Source: Rhodovulum sp. 12E13 (GTDB taxonomy: Bacteria > Pseudomonadota > Alphaproteobacteria > Rhodobacterales > Rhodobacteraceae). From it: 64,000 nucleotides of DNA. A model generated the notes under the pieces. That model saw nothing but the letters and a program-made list of their open reading frames with translations. It was not told the origin of the DNA and made no database searches. The stretch is taken from NCBI RefSeq assembly GCF_003340565.1, contig NZ_QPLK01000001.1:186001-250000 (forward strand), in the 5' to 3' direction. Position numbers and translations under genes: made by a program. This document shows positions 54,306 to 64,000 of the stretch, piece after piece (position 1 is the stretch's first letter; every line of letters starts with the position of its first letter).

Positions 54306-55532
54306 TCAGCCGCCTCCGACCTGCGCGAGCCGCCGCGTGCGGGCGATGACGTAGAGGGTGCTCGACAGCGCGGCGGCCGATGTTCCCAGCATCAGCGCCT
54401 GCAGCGGAAGGCTGGTCGCCGCCCCTTCCAGCACCACGCCCGCCAGCACCGACATCGCGGCGCCGCCGCCGATCATGATCGCGCCTCCGAGGCCGCTCGC
54501 GGTGCCGGCGAGATGGGGGCGGACCGACAGCATCCCCGACGTCGCGTTCGGGATCATCATGCCGTTGCCCGCGCCCACGGTCGTCATCGCGGTGAAGAAC
54601 ACCGCCGGGTGCGAGAGCCCCGACAGCGCGAGCAGCACCGACAGGGTCATGCCGCAGGTGACCGTCACCGAGCCCCACAGCATCATGCGGTTGATCCCGA
54701 CTCGTGCCGAGAACCGCCCCGAAAGGAAGTTGCCGACGAAGTAGCCGATCGCGGGGGCGCCGAAGGCGACGCCCGTCCAGAACGGGCTCATGCCGTAGAT
54801 TTCCGAGGCCGCGTAGGGTGCTCCCCCGAGGAAGGCGAAGAAGGCACCCGAGGCGAAGGCCGCCGCCATCGCGTATCCCCAGAAGCGCGGCGAGGCCAGC
54901 AGTTCGGGGTATTCCCGCACTTGCTGGCGCATCGGGCGGCCCGTCGCGGTCGCCGTCTCGCCCTGGTCGGCCCAGAGGAGCGCGGTGACGGCGGCCCCGA
55001 AGAGCAGCAGGAACACGAAGACGGCATGCCAGCCGAACAGCTCGTCGAGCGCGCCGCCCACCATGGGCACCACCATAGGCACCAGCGCCATGCCCATCGT
55101 CACGTAGCCGATCATCGAGGCTGCCTGCGCCTCGGGCACCATGTCGCGCACGATCGCCCGGCTCAGCACGATCCCCACCACGACCGCGCCCTGCAGCATG
55201 CGGAACGCGAGGAAGATCTCCACCGTGGGAGCGAGCAGGCAGCCCACCGTCGCCACGAGAAAGATCGCCATCGCCGTCAGCGTGACCGGCCGCCGCCCGT
55301 AGCGGTCGGACAGCGGGCCGATCACCAGTTGCAGCAGGCCCGTCACCGCCAGGTAGAGCGAGACGGAGAGCTGGATCACGGCGTAGTCGGCCCCGAAATA
55401 CGCCGCCATAGCGGGCAGCGAGGGCAGGAAGATGCTCATGCTGGTCGCGGCGATGCCGGCCATCAGGACGAGCGTCAGGATGTGGGGCGGAGAGGCCCGG
55501 TCGAGGAACCGGACCGCGGGCGCGGTGGTCAT
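54306..55532 (-). CDS. MFS drug/metabolite exporter, Bcr/CflA family
   Basis: A 408-residue major facilitator with 12 predicted spans. The Bcr/CflA-type features are SIFLPSLPAMAAYFGADYAVIQLSVSLYLAVTGLLQLVIGPLSDRYGRRPVTLTAMAIFL (spans 1-3 with the GPLSDRYGRRP loop) and ALSRAIVRDMVPEAQAASMIGYVTMGMALVPMVVPMVGG. It exports small hydrophobic compounds or sulfonamide/bicyclomycin-like drugs by proton antiport. It is divergent from pccB; the 217 bp between them contain the PccR boxes. A link to propionate metabolism is not implied. Confidence 0.88.
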   Translation of the reverse strand: MTTAPAVRFLDRASPPHILTLVLMAGIAATSMSIFLPSLPAMAAYFGADYAVIQLSVSLYLAVTGLLQLVIGPLSDRYGRRPVTLTAMAIFLVATVGCLLAPTVEIFLAFRMLQGAVVVGIVLSRAIVRDMVPEAQAASMIGYVTMGMALVPMVVPMVGGALDELFGWHAVFVFLLLFGAAVTALLWADQGETATATGRPMRQQVREYPELLASPRFWGYAMAAAFASGAFFAFLGGAPYAASEIYGMSPFWTGVAFGAPAIGYFVGNFLSGRFSARVGINRMMLWGSVTVTCGMTLSVLLALSGLSHPAVFFTAMTTVGAGNGMMIPNATSGMLSVRPHLAGTASGLGGAIMIGGGAAMSVLAGVVLEGAATSLPLQALMLGTSAAALSSTLYVIARTRRLAQVGGG

Positions 55533-55596
55533 GCCCGCGACTTAGACGGGCAGTCGGCCCAAGTCCACGTGGCAGGCCGCCGGCCCTTGCGTGGGC

Positions 55597-55644
55597 TTGC
55601 AGTATTTGCAGTTTGCGCGCTCGGCCGGCGCATCACTTTGCAAA
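55597..55644. promoter_or_regulatory. PccR-type boxes upstream of pccB
   Basis: TTTGCAAA at 55637-55644 is a perfect palindrome, and two half-site-like TTGCAG words lie at 55597-55602 and 55606-55611. They lie 106-153 bp upstream of the pccB ATG. R. sphaeroides PccR needs paired TTTGCAAA motifs in the pccB upstream region, so these are its probable sites here, although the second copy is degenerate. Confidence 0.6.
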
Positions 55645-55749
55645 TTTACCGAAAATGCCTTCCCGCCCGCGCGAGGCCGCGCTAGGACGCGACGATACCC
55701 GGGGCGCAGGCAGACCGCGCCGGGGAGCCAAGCGAGGGAGGCGGCCGCG

Positions 55750-57282
55750 ATGAAGGACATACTCGTCGAGCTCGAGGAGCGCCGGGCGCAGGCGCGCGCC
55801 GGCGGGGGCGCGCGCCGCGTCGACGGTCAGCACGGCAAGGGCAAGCTGACCGCCCGCGAGCGCATCGAGCTGCTGCTCGACGAGGGGTCGTTCGAGGAAT
55901 ACGACATGTTCGTCCGCCACCGCTGCCACGAATTCGGCATGCAGGCCCACACCTATCCGGGCGACGGCGTGGTGACGGGCTGGGGCACGATCAACGGCCG
56001 GATGGTCTATGTCTTTTCCCAGGATTTCACGGTGCTCGGCGGCTCGGTCAGCGAGACGCATGCCGCCAAGATCTGCAAGGTCATGGACATGGCGATGCAG
56101 AACGGCGCCCCGGTGATCGGCATGAACGACTCGGGCGGCGCCCGCATCCAGGAGGGCGTCGACAGCCTCGCCGCCTACGGCGAGGTCTTCCAGCGCAACA
56201 TCGAGGGCTCGGGCGTGATCCCGCAGATCAGCATGATCATGGGGCCCTGCGCGGGCGGGGCCGTCTATTCGCCGGCCATGACCGACTTCATCTTCATGGT
56301 GAAGGACTCGTCGTACATGTTCGTCACCGGCCCCGACGTGGTGAAGACGGTGACCAACGAGCACGTCACCGCCGAGGAACTCGGCGGCGCGAGCACCCAC
56401 ACGCGGAAGTCGTCGGTCGCCGATGCCGCCTTCGAGAACGATCTCGAGGCCATCGCCGAGGTGCGCCGGCTGGTCGACTTCCTGCCGCTCAACAACCGCG
56501 AGAAGCCGCCCGTCCGGCCGTTCTTCGACGACCCCGAGCGGGTGGAGCCCTCGCTCGACACGCTGGTGCCCGACAACCCCAACCTGCCCTACGACATGAA
56601 GGAGCTGATCCTGAAGGTCGCCGACGAGGGCGATTTCTTCGAGATCCAGGAGGATTTCGCGCGCAACATCGTCACCGGCTTCATCCGGCTCGAGGGGCAG
56701 ACGGTGGGGGTGGTGGCCAACCAGCCGATGGTGCTGGCGGGCGTGCTCGACATCGACAGCTCGCGCAAGGCGGCGCGCTTCGTGCGCTTCTGCGACTGCT
56801 TCGAGATCCCGCTGCTGACATTCGTCGACGTGCCCGGCTTCCTGCCGGGGACCGGGCAGGAATACGGCGGCGTCATCAAGCACGGCGCGAAGCTGCTGTT
56901 CGCCTATGGCGAGGCGACGGTGCCCAAGGTGACGGTGATCACGCGCAAGGCCTATGGCGGGGCCTACGTGGTGATGGCGGCCAAGCACCTGCGCGCCGAC
57001 GTCAACTATGCGTGGCCCACCTCGGAGATCGCGGTGATGGGCGCGAAGGGAGCGGTGGAGATCCTGCACCGGGGCGATCTGGGCGATCCGGAGAAGATCG
57101 AGGCGCATACGCAGGAATACGACGACCGCTTCGCCAACCCCTTCGTCGCGGCCGAGCGCGGCTTCATCGACGAGGTGATCCAGCCGCGCTCGACCCGGCG
57201 GCGGGTGGCCCGCGCCTTCGCCGCGCTGCGGACGAAGCGCCGGTCGATGCCGTGGAAGAAACACGACAACATCCCGCTCTGA
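55750..57282 (+). CDS. pccB: Propionyl-CoA carboxylase beta (carboxyltransferase) subunit
   Basis: A 510-residue carboxyltransferase that carboxylates propionyl-CoA to (S)-methylmalonyl-CoA. Key segments: [139 protein letters not shown] and [30 protein letters not shown] 55750 fits homologues. The matching alpha subunit is at 59383, 2.1 kb away, with small genes between. It is the canonical enzyme, distinct from the carboxyltransferases at 43305 and 45190. Confidence 0.95.
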   Translation: MKDILVELEERRAQARAGGGARRVDGQHGKGKLTARERIELLLDEGSFEEYDMFVRHRCHEFGMQAHTYPGDGVVTGWGTINGRMVYVFSQDFTVLGGSVSETHAAKICKVMDMAMQNGAPVIGMNDSGGARIQEGVDSLAAYGEVFQRNIEGSGVIPQISMIMGPCAGGAVYSPAMTDFIFMVKDSSYMFVTGPDVVKTVTNEHVTAEELGGASTHTRKSSVADAAFENDLEAIAEVRRLVDFLPLNNREKPPVRPFFDDPERVEPSLDTLVPDNPNLPYDMKELILKVADEGDFFEIQEDFARNIVTGFIRLEGQTVGVVANQPMVLAGVLDIDSSRKAARFVRFCDCFEIPLLTFVDVPGFLPGTGQEYGGVIKHGAKLLFAYGEATVPKVTVITRKAYGGAYVVMAAKHLRADVNYAWPTSEIAVMGAKGAVEILHRGDLGDPEKIEAHTQEYDDRFANPFVAAERGFIDEVIQPRSTRRRVARAFAALRTKRRSMPWKKHDNIPL

Positions 57283-57299
57283 AACGGCGGGCCGGGGAA

Positions 57300-57363
57300 G
57301 GGGGGCCAGCCCCCCGTCGGCCGTGCCGGCCGACTCCCCCCGGGATACTTGGAGCAAGAAGAA
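57300..57363 (+). repeat. Double-hairpin intergenic repeat, copy 3
   Basis: Same element as copies 1 and 2, starting 17 bp after the pccB stop: hairpin GGGGGGCCAGCCCCCC, hairpin GTCGGCCG-TGC-CGGCCGAC, then CTCCCCCCGGGATACTTGGA and GCAAGAAGAA. It lies between pccB and the next small gene, whose possible upstream start codons fall inside it. Confidence 0.9.
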
Positions 57364-57390
57364 GCGAGCGGGGAGGGAGACGGTCCGGGC

Positions 57391-57768
57391 GTGGCGCACA
57401 GGGGCTGGCATATCGTGGCTGAGCCGGGCGGCGTGACCCTGAGCCGGGCGGTGCCGGTCCGCTGGGACGTGGCGGCCGAGACGCGGCTGCCCGTGCCTGC
57501 GGCCGGTCTGCGGCCGCTTCGGGTCGCCCACCAGGTGCGGCAGGACGTGTGGCGCGCGCTGCGGCGGCAGCGGGGCTTCGCGCCGGCGGTGCGCGCGGTG
57601 GCGCAGCCCGGGGGCCTCACCGTGCGTGCGGGTGGGCGGGTGGCCGCGGCGCACGACCGCGTGCGCCTCGAGGCGGTGCTCGCGGAGGTGCTTGGCGACC
57701 CCGTGCGTCGGCGCCGCTGGCTGGCCGGCGCCGCGATGGATCCGCGAGCGGGAAGAGGGGCGCGATGA
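57391..57768 (+). CDS. Small basic protein between pccB and pccA, unknown
   Basis: A 125-residue, Arg-rich protein without signal peptide or membrane span. It begins at GTG 57391 (GWHIVAEPGG) with GGGAGGGAG about 12 bases upstream. A slightly longer frame starts inside the repeat element and is unlikely. Phrases such as LRVAHQVRQDVWRALRRQRGFAPAV suggest a DNA- or RNA-associated or adaptor role, but no family is recognised. Its stop overlaps the ATG of the next gene (ATGA). Confidence 0.6.
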   Translation: MAHRGWHIVAEPGGVTLSRAVPVRWDVAAETRLPVPAAGLRPLRVAHQVRQDVWRALRRQRGFAPAVRAVAQPGGLTVRAGGRVAAAHDRVRLEAVLAEVLGDPVRRRRWLAGAAMDPRAGRGAR

Positions 57769-58262
57769 GTCGCCCCGCCCCGATCGCGCCGGGCCCGAGG
57801 GCCCGGATGGCGCGCGCAGGAGAGGGGAGGCTCCGGCGCGCGCCTGCCCGTCTTGGCGCGAGCCTCGCCGTGGCCCTGGCATCCGGCGCCGCGGCGGCCG
57901 GGGCGCAGGAGATGCCGGCCGTTCCGCCGGCCCTGCCGTCGGGGCAGCAGGTCGTGCCGCTCGACATGGCGCTCGAGCGGCAGGGAGACGGGCAGGTCTG
58001 GCTGGTGCTGCGCTACCTCGCGCCGCGCATCGCGCGGGAGACCGGCGATCTCGGCTTCGACGATGTCATTGCCGATCTCGACGCGCTGTGCGCGGGTCCG
58101 GGCCTGGTTGCCGCGGCGCAGGCAGAGGCAACGGGGCCGGCGCCCGACCAGATCGTGGTGACGCTGATGGACCGGCCCGTGCCGCGGGGCGCGACCGACC
58201 CCGGGGCGACGCTCTTTATCGAGGCCTACATTCCCGGGCCGGAGGGGTGCACATGGCCGTGA
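57765..58262 (+). CDS. Exported protein between pccB and pccA, unknown
   Basis: A 165-residue protein with a long basic N-region and a hydrophobic stretch (ARLGASLAVALASGAAAAG, cleavage likely before AQEMPAV), giving a mature periplasmic domain of about 115 residues (WLVLRYLAPRIARETGDLGFDDVIADLDALC, IVVTLMDRPVPRGATDPG, EGCTWP at the end). Two cysteines may pair. ATG 57765 overlaps the preceding stop. Homologues appear restricted to Rhodobacterales, to my knowledge. No function known. Confidence 0.65.
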   Translation: MSRPAPIAPGPRARMARAGEGRLRRAPARLGASLAVALASGAAAAGAQEMPAVPPALPSGQQVVPLDMALERQGDGQVWLVLRYLAPRIARETGDLGFDDVIADLDALCAGPGLVAAAQAEATGPAPDQIVVTLMDRPVPRGATDPGATLFIEAYIPGPEGCTWP

Positions 58263-58302
58263 CCCGGGCTGTCGCCCAAGCCGCGCCGGAGGGGAGGGGG
58301 CC

Positions 58303-58704
58303 GTGCTGAAGCATCGCGGCTTCCCCTCGCGCCTGCCTGGAACGGATCACCAGTTCACCATCCGGCGCGCGTCGAAGGCGGGCGCGACCCGGCTCGTGGC
58401 GCGCAAGCGTCACGCCGACCGGCGGCCGGGCGACCGGGCGGCGGACGAAGGGTTTCTTGCCGCGCTTATCGAGCATTTCGGAGAGGATGCATTCCCCCGC
58501 GGAAATCTCGACGCGGGCCGGCTGTCGTGGCTGCTGGGCCGCGAGGTGGTGCCGGCCGAGCCCGATGCCTTCGACCCCGAGGATTACGATGCGCGTCTCA
58601 GGGTCGACATGGCGGCCGCGCGCCGCGGCTTTCCCGCTCTCTTCGCGGACGCGGACGACGCCGGGGAGGACGACGACGCCGGCGAGGGGGGGGAATGGGC
58701 ATGA
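58303..58704 (+). CDS. Small soluble protein between pccB and pccA, unknown
   Basis: A 133-residue protein from GTG 58303, preceded by GAGGGGAGGGGG. The N-terminus is basic (HQFTIRRASKAGATRLVARKRHADRRPG), the middle helical (EGFLAALIEHFGEDAFPRGNLDAG) and the C-terminus acidic and low complexity (DADDAGEDDDAGEGGEWA). No signal peptide, span or family recognised. Follows the exported protein gene by 40 bp. Confidence 0.5.
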   Translation: MLKHRGFPSRLPGTDHQFTIRRASKAGATRLVARKRHADRRPGDRAADEGFLAALIEHFGEDAFPRGNLDAGRLSWLLGREVVPAEPDAFDPEDYDARLRVDMAAARRGFPALFADADDAGEDDDAGEGGEWA

Positions 58705-59002
58705 TCGTGCCGATGTCCCCCGTGCCTGGGCGGGATTGCGCTCGCCTCGCGGTTGTGCGTGATTTGCCGCTTGTGCGCCGACGCCGTTGTGGCACGGTCA
58801 GGTTGCGGGGCTCGGGTAGGCCTCGCCTCGAAAGACCGTACCCCTTCCCCTGGCGGGTGGCCGTTCCCCCTGATCCCCCGGCCACCCGCCTTTTCCCCTT
58901 GCCTGGCACCGGTTGCCACATCGCGCGCCCGGCGCACGCCGCGCCGGCGGAACAGCGTGCGGTCCGTCCCGTTCTCGTGGTGACACCAGAAGGAGACGCG
59001 AG

Positions 59003-59224
59003 ATGGCACGACCGACCCTCCCCCGTACCCGCATCGCCGCCGGCCTGGCCGGAGTCCTGGCGATGGTCGCGCTTGCCGGCTGCGAGGGCACGGATCTCGA
59101 GCGCGGGGCGCTCGGCGCCGCGGGCGGTGCCGGCGTTGCCGAGCTTGCCGGGGCGGACCCGGTGGCGGGCGCCGTTGTCGGCGGCACGGCCGGCGTCGTG
59201 TGCGACGACGTGGGCGCCTGCTGA
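59003..59224 (+). CDS. Small glycine-zipper lipoprotein
   Basis: A 73-residue lipoprotein: signal sequence with lipobox ALAGC (cysteine at 27), then an Ala/Gly/Val-rich glycine-zipper-like segment (GALGAAGGAGVAELAGADPV, AGAVVGGTAGVVCDD) and a C-terminal cysteine (VGAC end). ATG 59003 follows AAGGAG. It resembles small outer-membrane lipoproteins found as single genes in Rhodobacterales. It is followed by a strong terminator and is therefore its own unit upstream of pccA. Confidence 0.7.
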   Translation: MARPTLPRTRIAAGLAGVLAMVALAGCEGTDLERGALGAAGGAGVAELAGADPVAGAVVGGTAGVVCDDVGAC

Positions 59225-59271
59225 GGCCGGTGCTCCTCGCCCGCGCCTGTGCGCGGGTCTGACCCACTCCA

Positions 59272-59317
59272 GAGCGCCATCCGGGCCCGCCGGCCCGGAT
59301 GGCGCTCTTTTCGTTTT
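59272..59317 (+). terminator. Strong Rho-independent terminator upstream of pccA
   Basis: Arms GAGCGCCATCCGGGCC (59272-59287) and GGCCCGGATGGCGCTC (59292-59307) with a four-base loop form a 16-bp perfect stem, followed by TTTTCGTTTT. It ends the lipoprotein transcript 47 bp after its stop. Thus pccA must be transcribed from its own promoter between 59318 and 59382 or by read-through. Confidence 0.9.
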
Positions 59318-59382
59318 GACCGGGGCCGGGCGCGGCACGCCGCAGCGCCCGAGTGCCCCCACCCCAGGAAGGACGACGTGAC

Positions 59383-61395
<2,013 letters not shown>

Positions 61396-61399
61396 CGCC

Positions 61400-62014
61400 G
61401 TGGCGGGGGCGCCGGGCGACACGCTCCCGGGGATCGACGCCCGCTTCTGGCAGGCGGTCGTGGCGGGCGCCTTCCTCGCGATGGGCTGGCTTGTCAACGG
61501 CTGGCAGAACCGGCGCGAGCGCCGGGCACTCCGGGCCGAGCGGCTGCGCGACGCCCACCGCGCGCTCTTCGCTCAAATCCGCGCCTATCCCTTGCAGCTC
61601 GTCAGCCACGAGGACCTGGGGCGCTACGGCGACGAGATGGTCGACCGGATGCGGGCCGATCCCGGACCCGTGCCGCTGGTGCCGCGCGAGCGGGCCGACC
61701 GCGGGTTCGTCGCCCTGATCCCCGAGATCCACATCCTGCCCCGCGTGACGATCGACCCGGTGGTGACCCACTACACCCACCTGCACGCCATCGAGGCGCT
61801 GGCCGACGACATGCGCGCCGAGGGCGTCGCCGCGCTGGGCCAGGAGCGGCGCATCGCGCTCTACGAGGATTACATAAGGATGAGGGGGCTCGCGCGCGAT
61901 TACGGCGAGGTCCGCCTGGCGGTGATCGAAAGCTATGCGAGCGACGGCAAGACCGCCGCCGAGGCCGAGGCGCGGCGCCTCAGTAGCCCGGGCGCGGCCC
62001 GGTCCGCCCCGTGA
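61400..62014 (+). CDS. Membrane-anchored protein, unknown function
   Basis: A 204-residue protein with one N-terminal span (about 18-36: FWQAVVAGAFLAMGWLVNGW) followed by a basic, helical cytosolic domain (QNRRERRALRAERLRDAHRALFAQIRAY, TIDPVVTHYTHLHAIEALADDMR, EGVAALGQERRIALYEDYIRMR). It begins at GTG 61400, only four bases after the pccA stop, so it is in the same operon. It is convergent with, and overlaps by 35 bp, the 29-residue ORF on the other strand. I do not recognise a family. Confidence 0.65.
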   Translation: MAGAPGDTLPGIDARFWQAVVAGAFLAMGWLVNGWQNRRERRALRAERLRDAHRALFAQIRAYPLQLVSHEDLGRYGDEMVDRMRADPGPVPLVPRERADRGFVALIPEIHILPRVTIDPVVTHYTHLHAIEALADDMRAEGVAALGQERRIALYEDYIRMRGLARDYGEVRLAVIESYASDGKTAAEAEARRLSSPGAARSAP

Positions 62015-62069
62015 CCGGGATCGGCGTATACGGGTTGAGCGGCTGGGTCGGCTTGGTCGTGTCGGCCAT
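61980..62069 (-). CDS. 29-residue Pro/Thr-rich small protein
   Basis: A short ORF starting MADTTKPTQPLNPYTPIP and ending RPGY. The ATG has an excellent ribosome site (AAGGAG, eight bases upstream). It lies 54 bp beyond the DUF4174-type gene on the same strand, so the two may be co-transcribed, and its end overlaps the gene at 61400-62014 by 35 bp. The peptide has no span or cysteine. Strong start signals support translation; function is unknown. Confidence 0.55.
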   Translation of the reverse strand: MADTTKPTQPLNPYTPIPVTGRTGPRPGY

Positions 62070-62123
62070 CGGGAACGCTCCTTCTGCCCCAAGGGTAGGC
62101 GCGCGGGGCGTGCCGCGCGACGC

Positions 62124-62627
62124 TCAGCCCGCGCCGGCCTTCCGCTCGCGGATCTCCTGCTGGCGCAGGGGCATCTTGTCGATCGAGCGCGAGAGCTCGC
62201 GCGCCGACCAGGGCGAGGGTTTGCGCAGCTCGACCTCGCCGTCCTTGCCGATCAGGGTCACCTGGAAGCCCCGGGGGCGCAGCTTCTGGCGGACATCCGA
62301 GCGCGCATCGGGATCGGTGTCGGTGATCACCACCACGTCGCGTTCGATCAGGTCGAACGGGCGCGATGTGAGCAGCTGCATCTGCTCGGCAAAGCGGGGG
62401 TCGGCGGCCGAGTCCGCGAACACGACGATGGGCCGGTTCGTCCACTTGAAGTCGTCGAGCGAGACGCTGGTGGCATCGTATATCTCGAGCGTGCGCTCTG
62501 CGGCGGTCGGCTCGGCCTCCGTACCGGGTGCCGCTCCGTCGCCGAGAGCGGCGGACTGGGCCAGGCCCGCCATCGGCAGCATGACGGCCAGCATGGCGAG
62601 GGGAATGGCGAAGTTGCGCAAGCTCAT
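62124..62627 (-). CDS. Exported DUF4174-type protein
   Basis: A 167-residue periplasmic protein with signal peptide (MSLRNFAIPLAMLAVMLPMA, cleaved after GLAQS) and a thioredoxin-like domain without a CxxC pair: VSLDDFKWTNRPIVVFADSAADPRF, IERDVVVITDTDPDARSDVRQKLRPRGFQVTLIGKDGEVELRKP. That matches the DUF4174 family, which resembles peroxiredoxin-like folds. ATG 62627 follows AGGAGA. It is divergent from methylmalonyl-CoA mutase. Confidence 0.75.
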   Translation of the reverse strand: MSLRNFAIPLAMLAVMLPMAGLAQSAALGDGAAPGTEAEPTAAERTLEIYDATSVSLDDFKWTNRPIVVFADSAADPRFAEQMQLLTSRPFDLIERDVVVITDTDPDARSDVRQKLRPRGFQVTLIGKDGEVELRKPSPWSARELSRSIDKMPLRQQEIRERKAGAG

Positions 62628-62948
62628 GATCTCTCCTGTCACGCGGGATATAGGCGTTCAAGCCGGCATTGCTAAATCCAAATCGCGCCGATGCCGTCGC
62701 CGTGACCGCACGGCGCAGGCGCCGCAGCGACGTGCCCGCGCCACAAGCGCCTCACCGCCCGGCCGCGGGCCGGCCCGCCTCCTGACGCCCTCCCGTTCCA
62801 CCCTCACCGCGTGCCGGCCCGCCCCGCGACAGGCTGGCGCGTGGCTCGCCCCCCGGGATCGCGCGCATGATGCGGCCGAGCCCGGCCCAGCCCGCACGCC
62901 CTGGCGTCGCACGCCGCATGCCCCCCATCCGACCCGGAGATCCGCCCG
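62628..62948. other. Divergent spacer between the DUF4174 gene and methylmalonyl-CoA mutase
   Basis: 321 bp, AT-richer around 62645-62690 and GC-rich beyond. No TTTGCAAA motif was found, in contrast to the pccR and pccB upstream regions, so the mutase may not be under PccR. No gene is seen. Confidence 0.45.
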
Positions 62949-64000
62949 ATGACAGACGACACCAAGAAGACCCGCGCCGACTGGGAGGCGCTTGCCGCCA
63001 GGGAACTCAAGGGCCGCCCGCTCGAGAGCCTCGACTGGGACACGCTCGAGGGCATCCGCGTCAAGCCGCTCTACACCGAGGACGACGTGGCGGGCCTGCC
63101 CCAGATGGGCGAGCTTCCGGGCTTTGCGCCCTTCACCCGCGGCGTGCGGGCGACGATGTATGCCGGCCGGCCCTGGACGATCCGGCAATATGCCGGCTTC
63201 TCGACGGCCGAGGAGAGCAACGCCTTCTACCGCCGGGCGCTCGCGGCCGGGCAGCAGGGCGTCTCGGTCGCCTTCGACCTCGCCACCCATCGCGGCTACG
63301 ACAGCGACCACCCGCGCGTCGAGGGCGACGTGGGCAAGGCCGGCGTGGCCATCGACTCGGTCGAGGACATGAAGATCCTGTTCGACGGCATCCCGCTGGA
63401 GAAGGTCAGCGTCTCGATGACGATGAACGGCGCGGTGATCCCGGTGCTCGCCGCGTTCATCGTGGCGGGCGAGGAACAGGGGGTGTCGCGCGCCCAGCTC
63501 TCGGGGACGATCCAGAACGACATCCTCAAGGAGTTCATGGTCCGCAACACCTACATCTATCCGCCCGAGCCCTCGATGCGGATCGTGGCCGACATCATCG
63601 AGTACACGGCCACCGAGATGCCGCGATTCAACTCGATCTCGATCTCGGGCTACCACATGCAGGAGGCGGGCGCCGATCTCGTGCAGGAGCTCGCCTTCAC
63701 CCTGGCCGACGGGCGCGAATACGTGCGCGCCGCCATCGCGCGGGGCATGGATATCGACCGGTTCGCGGGGCGGCTGTCGTTCTTCTTCGCCATCGGCATG
63801 AACTTCTTCATGGAGGCGGCCAAGCTGCGCGCCGCGCGCCTTCTCTGGTCGCGCGTCATGGACGAGTTCGCCCCGAAGGACCCCAGGAGCCGGATGCTGC
63901 GCACCCATTGCCAGACCTCCGGCGTGAGCCTGCAGGAGCAGGACCCCTACAACAACGTCATCCGCACCGCCTACGAGGCGATGTCGGCCGCGCTCGGCGG
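62949..64000 (+). CDS. Methylmalonyl-CoA mutase, C-terminus off the window
   Basis: The frame starts at ATG 62949 behind GGAGA and is open at the window end; about 350 residues are visible of the usual 650-720. The segment contains the substrate-binding TIM barrel: [104 protein letters not shown] and [23 protein letters not shown]. It isomerises (R)-methylmalonyl-CoA to succinyl-CoA with adenosylcobalamin, completing the path begun by PccAB. The cobalamin domain is beyond the edge. Confidence 0.95.
   Translation, partial: MTDDTKKTRADWEALAARELKGRPLESLDWDTLEGIRVKPLYTEDDVAGLPQMGELPGFAPFTRGVRATMYAGRPWTIRQYAGFSTAEESNAFYRRALAAGQQGVSVAFDLATHRGYDSDHPRVEGDVGKAGVAIDSVEDMKILFDGIPLEKVSVSMTMNGAVIPVLAAFIVAGEEQGVSRAQLSGTIQNDILKEFMVRNTYIYPPEPSMRIVADIIEYTATEMPRFNSISISGYHMQEAGADLVQELAFTLADGREYVRAAIARGMDIDRFAGRLSFFFAIGMNFFMEAAKLRAARLLWSRVMDEFAPKDPRSRMLRTHCQTSGVSLQEQDPYNNVIRTAYEAMSAALG

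Noticed and set aside
55633-57882. Long minus-strand frame opposite pccB
   Set aside because: Shadow of pccB; no start context and unnatural composition.

Overview
The window reads as chromosomal DNA of a high-GC alphaproteobacterium of the order Rhodobacterales (Rhodobacter/Roseobacter relatives). Support comes from the propionyl-CoA carboxylase block with its own ScfR-type regulator (PccR), a methylmalonyl-CoA mutase gene, a tad pilus locus, the RluD-RpoH-J-domain neighbourhood, bamD-recN, and an A73 tRNA-His with a G1-U72 pair. No phage, IS element or CRISPR array is visible.

Region by region. 1-4237 (minus strand): a tightly coupled glycan operon (UDP-xylose synthase-like decarboxylase, GalE, membrane GT2 synthase, GH26-like hydrolase cut by the window edge), followed by two small exported proteins and a large GH128-type glucanase (5533-7782). 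8413-13631 (minus): an unusual cassette of AMP-forming acyl-CoA synthetase, fused alpha/beta 2-oxoacid dehydrogenase E1, E2 and an acyl carrier protein, all but touching. 14179-15552: trehalose-6-phosphate synthase. 15719-24948 (minus): a tad/Flp pilus locus (secretin, mini CpaD-like lipoprotein, TadZ, TadA, TadB, TadC, two TPR lipoproteins, prepilin peptidase) without a visible Flp pilin or CpaB gene. 25504-30205: rpoH behind a heat-shock-like promoter, rluD, a small membrane protein, a J-domain protein and a bacterioferritin lacking the haem methionine. 30389-33861: three membrane proteins (MgtC/SapB-DUF4010, FNT channel, TspO).

34048-48010 is the most novel part. Around a FadR-type GntR regulator lie a CMD-family protein, a GMC flavo-oxidoreductase, an Xsc-like ThDP enzyme, a TAXI-type TRAP transporter, an unassigned membrane transporter, two full-length biotin-dependent carboxyltransferases, a single-domain biotin carrier and a CaiB/BaiF CoA-transferase. 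Three transcription units each carry the same near-palindromic 12-mer (consensus AWTGTCAACAWT) 64-103 bp upstream of the first gene. I infer one regulon for uptake and breakdown of an unidentified organic acid.

48604-64000: tRNA-His, a small cytosolic protein, bamD, recN, then the propionyl-CoA block: pccR, an MFS exporter, pccB, three small unknown genes, a small lipoprotein with a strong terminator, pccA, an unknown membrane-anchored protein, a 29-residue ORF, a DUF4174-type exported protein, and the start of methylmalonyl-CoA mutase. TTTGCAAA palindromes sit upstream of pccR and pccB. A 61-65 bp double-hairpin repeat occurs three times, each time directly downstream of a stop codon and in the same orientation relative to that gene.
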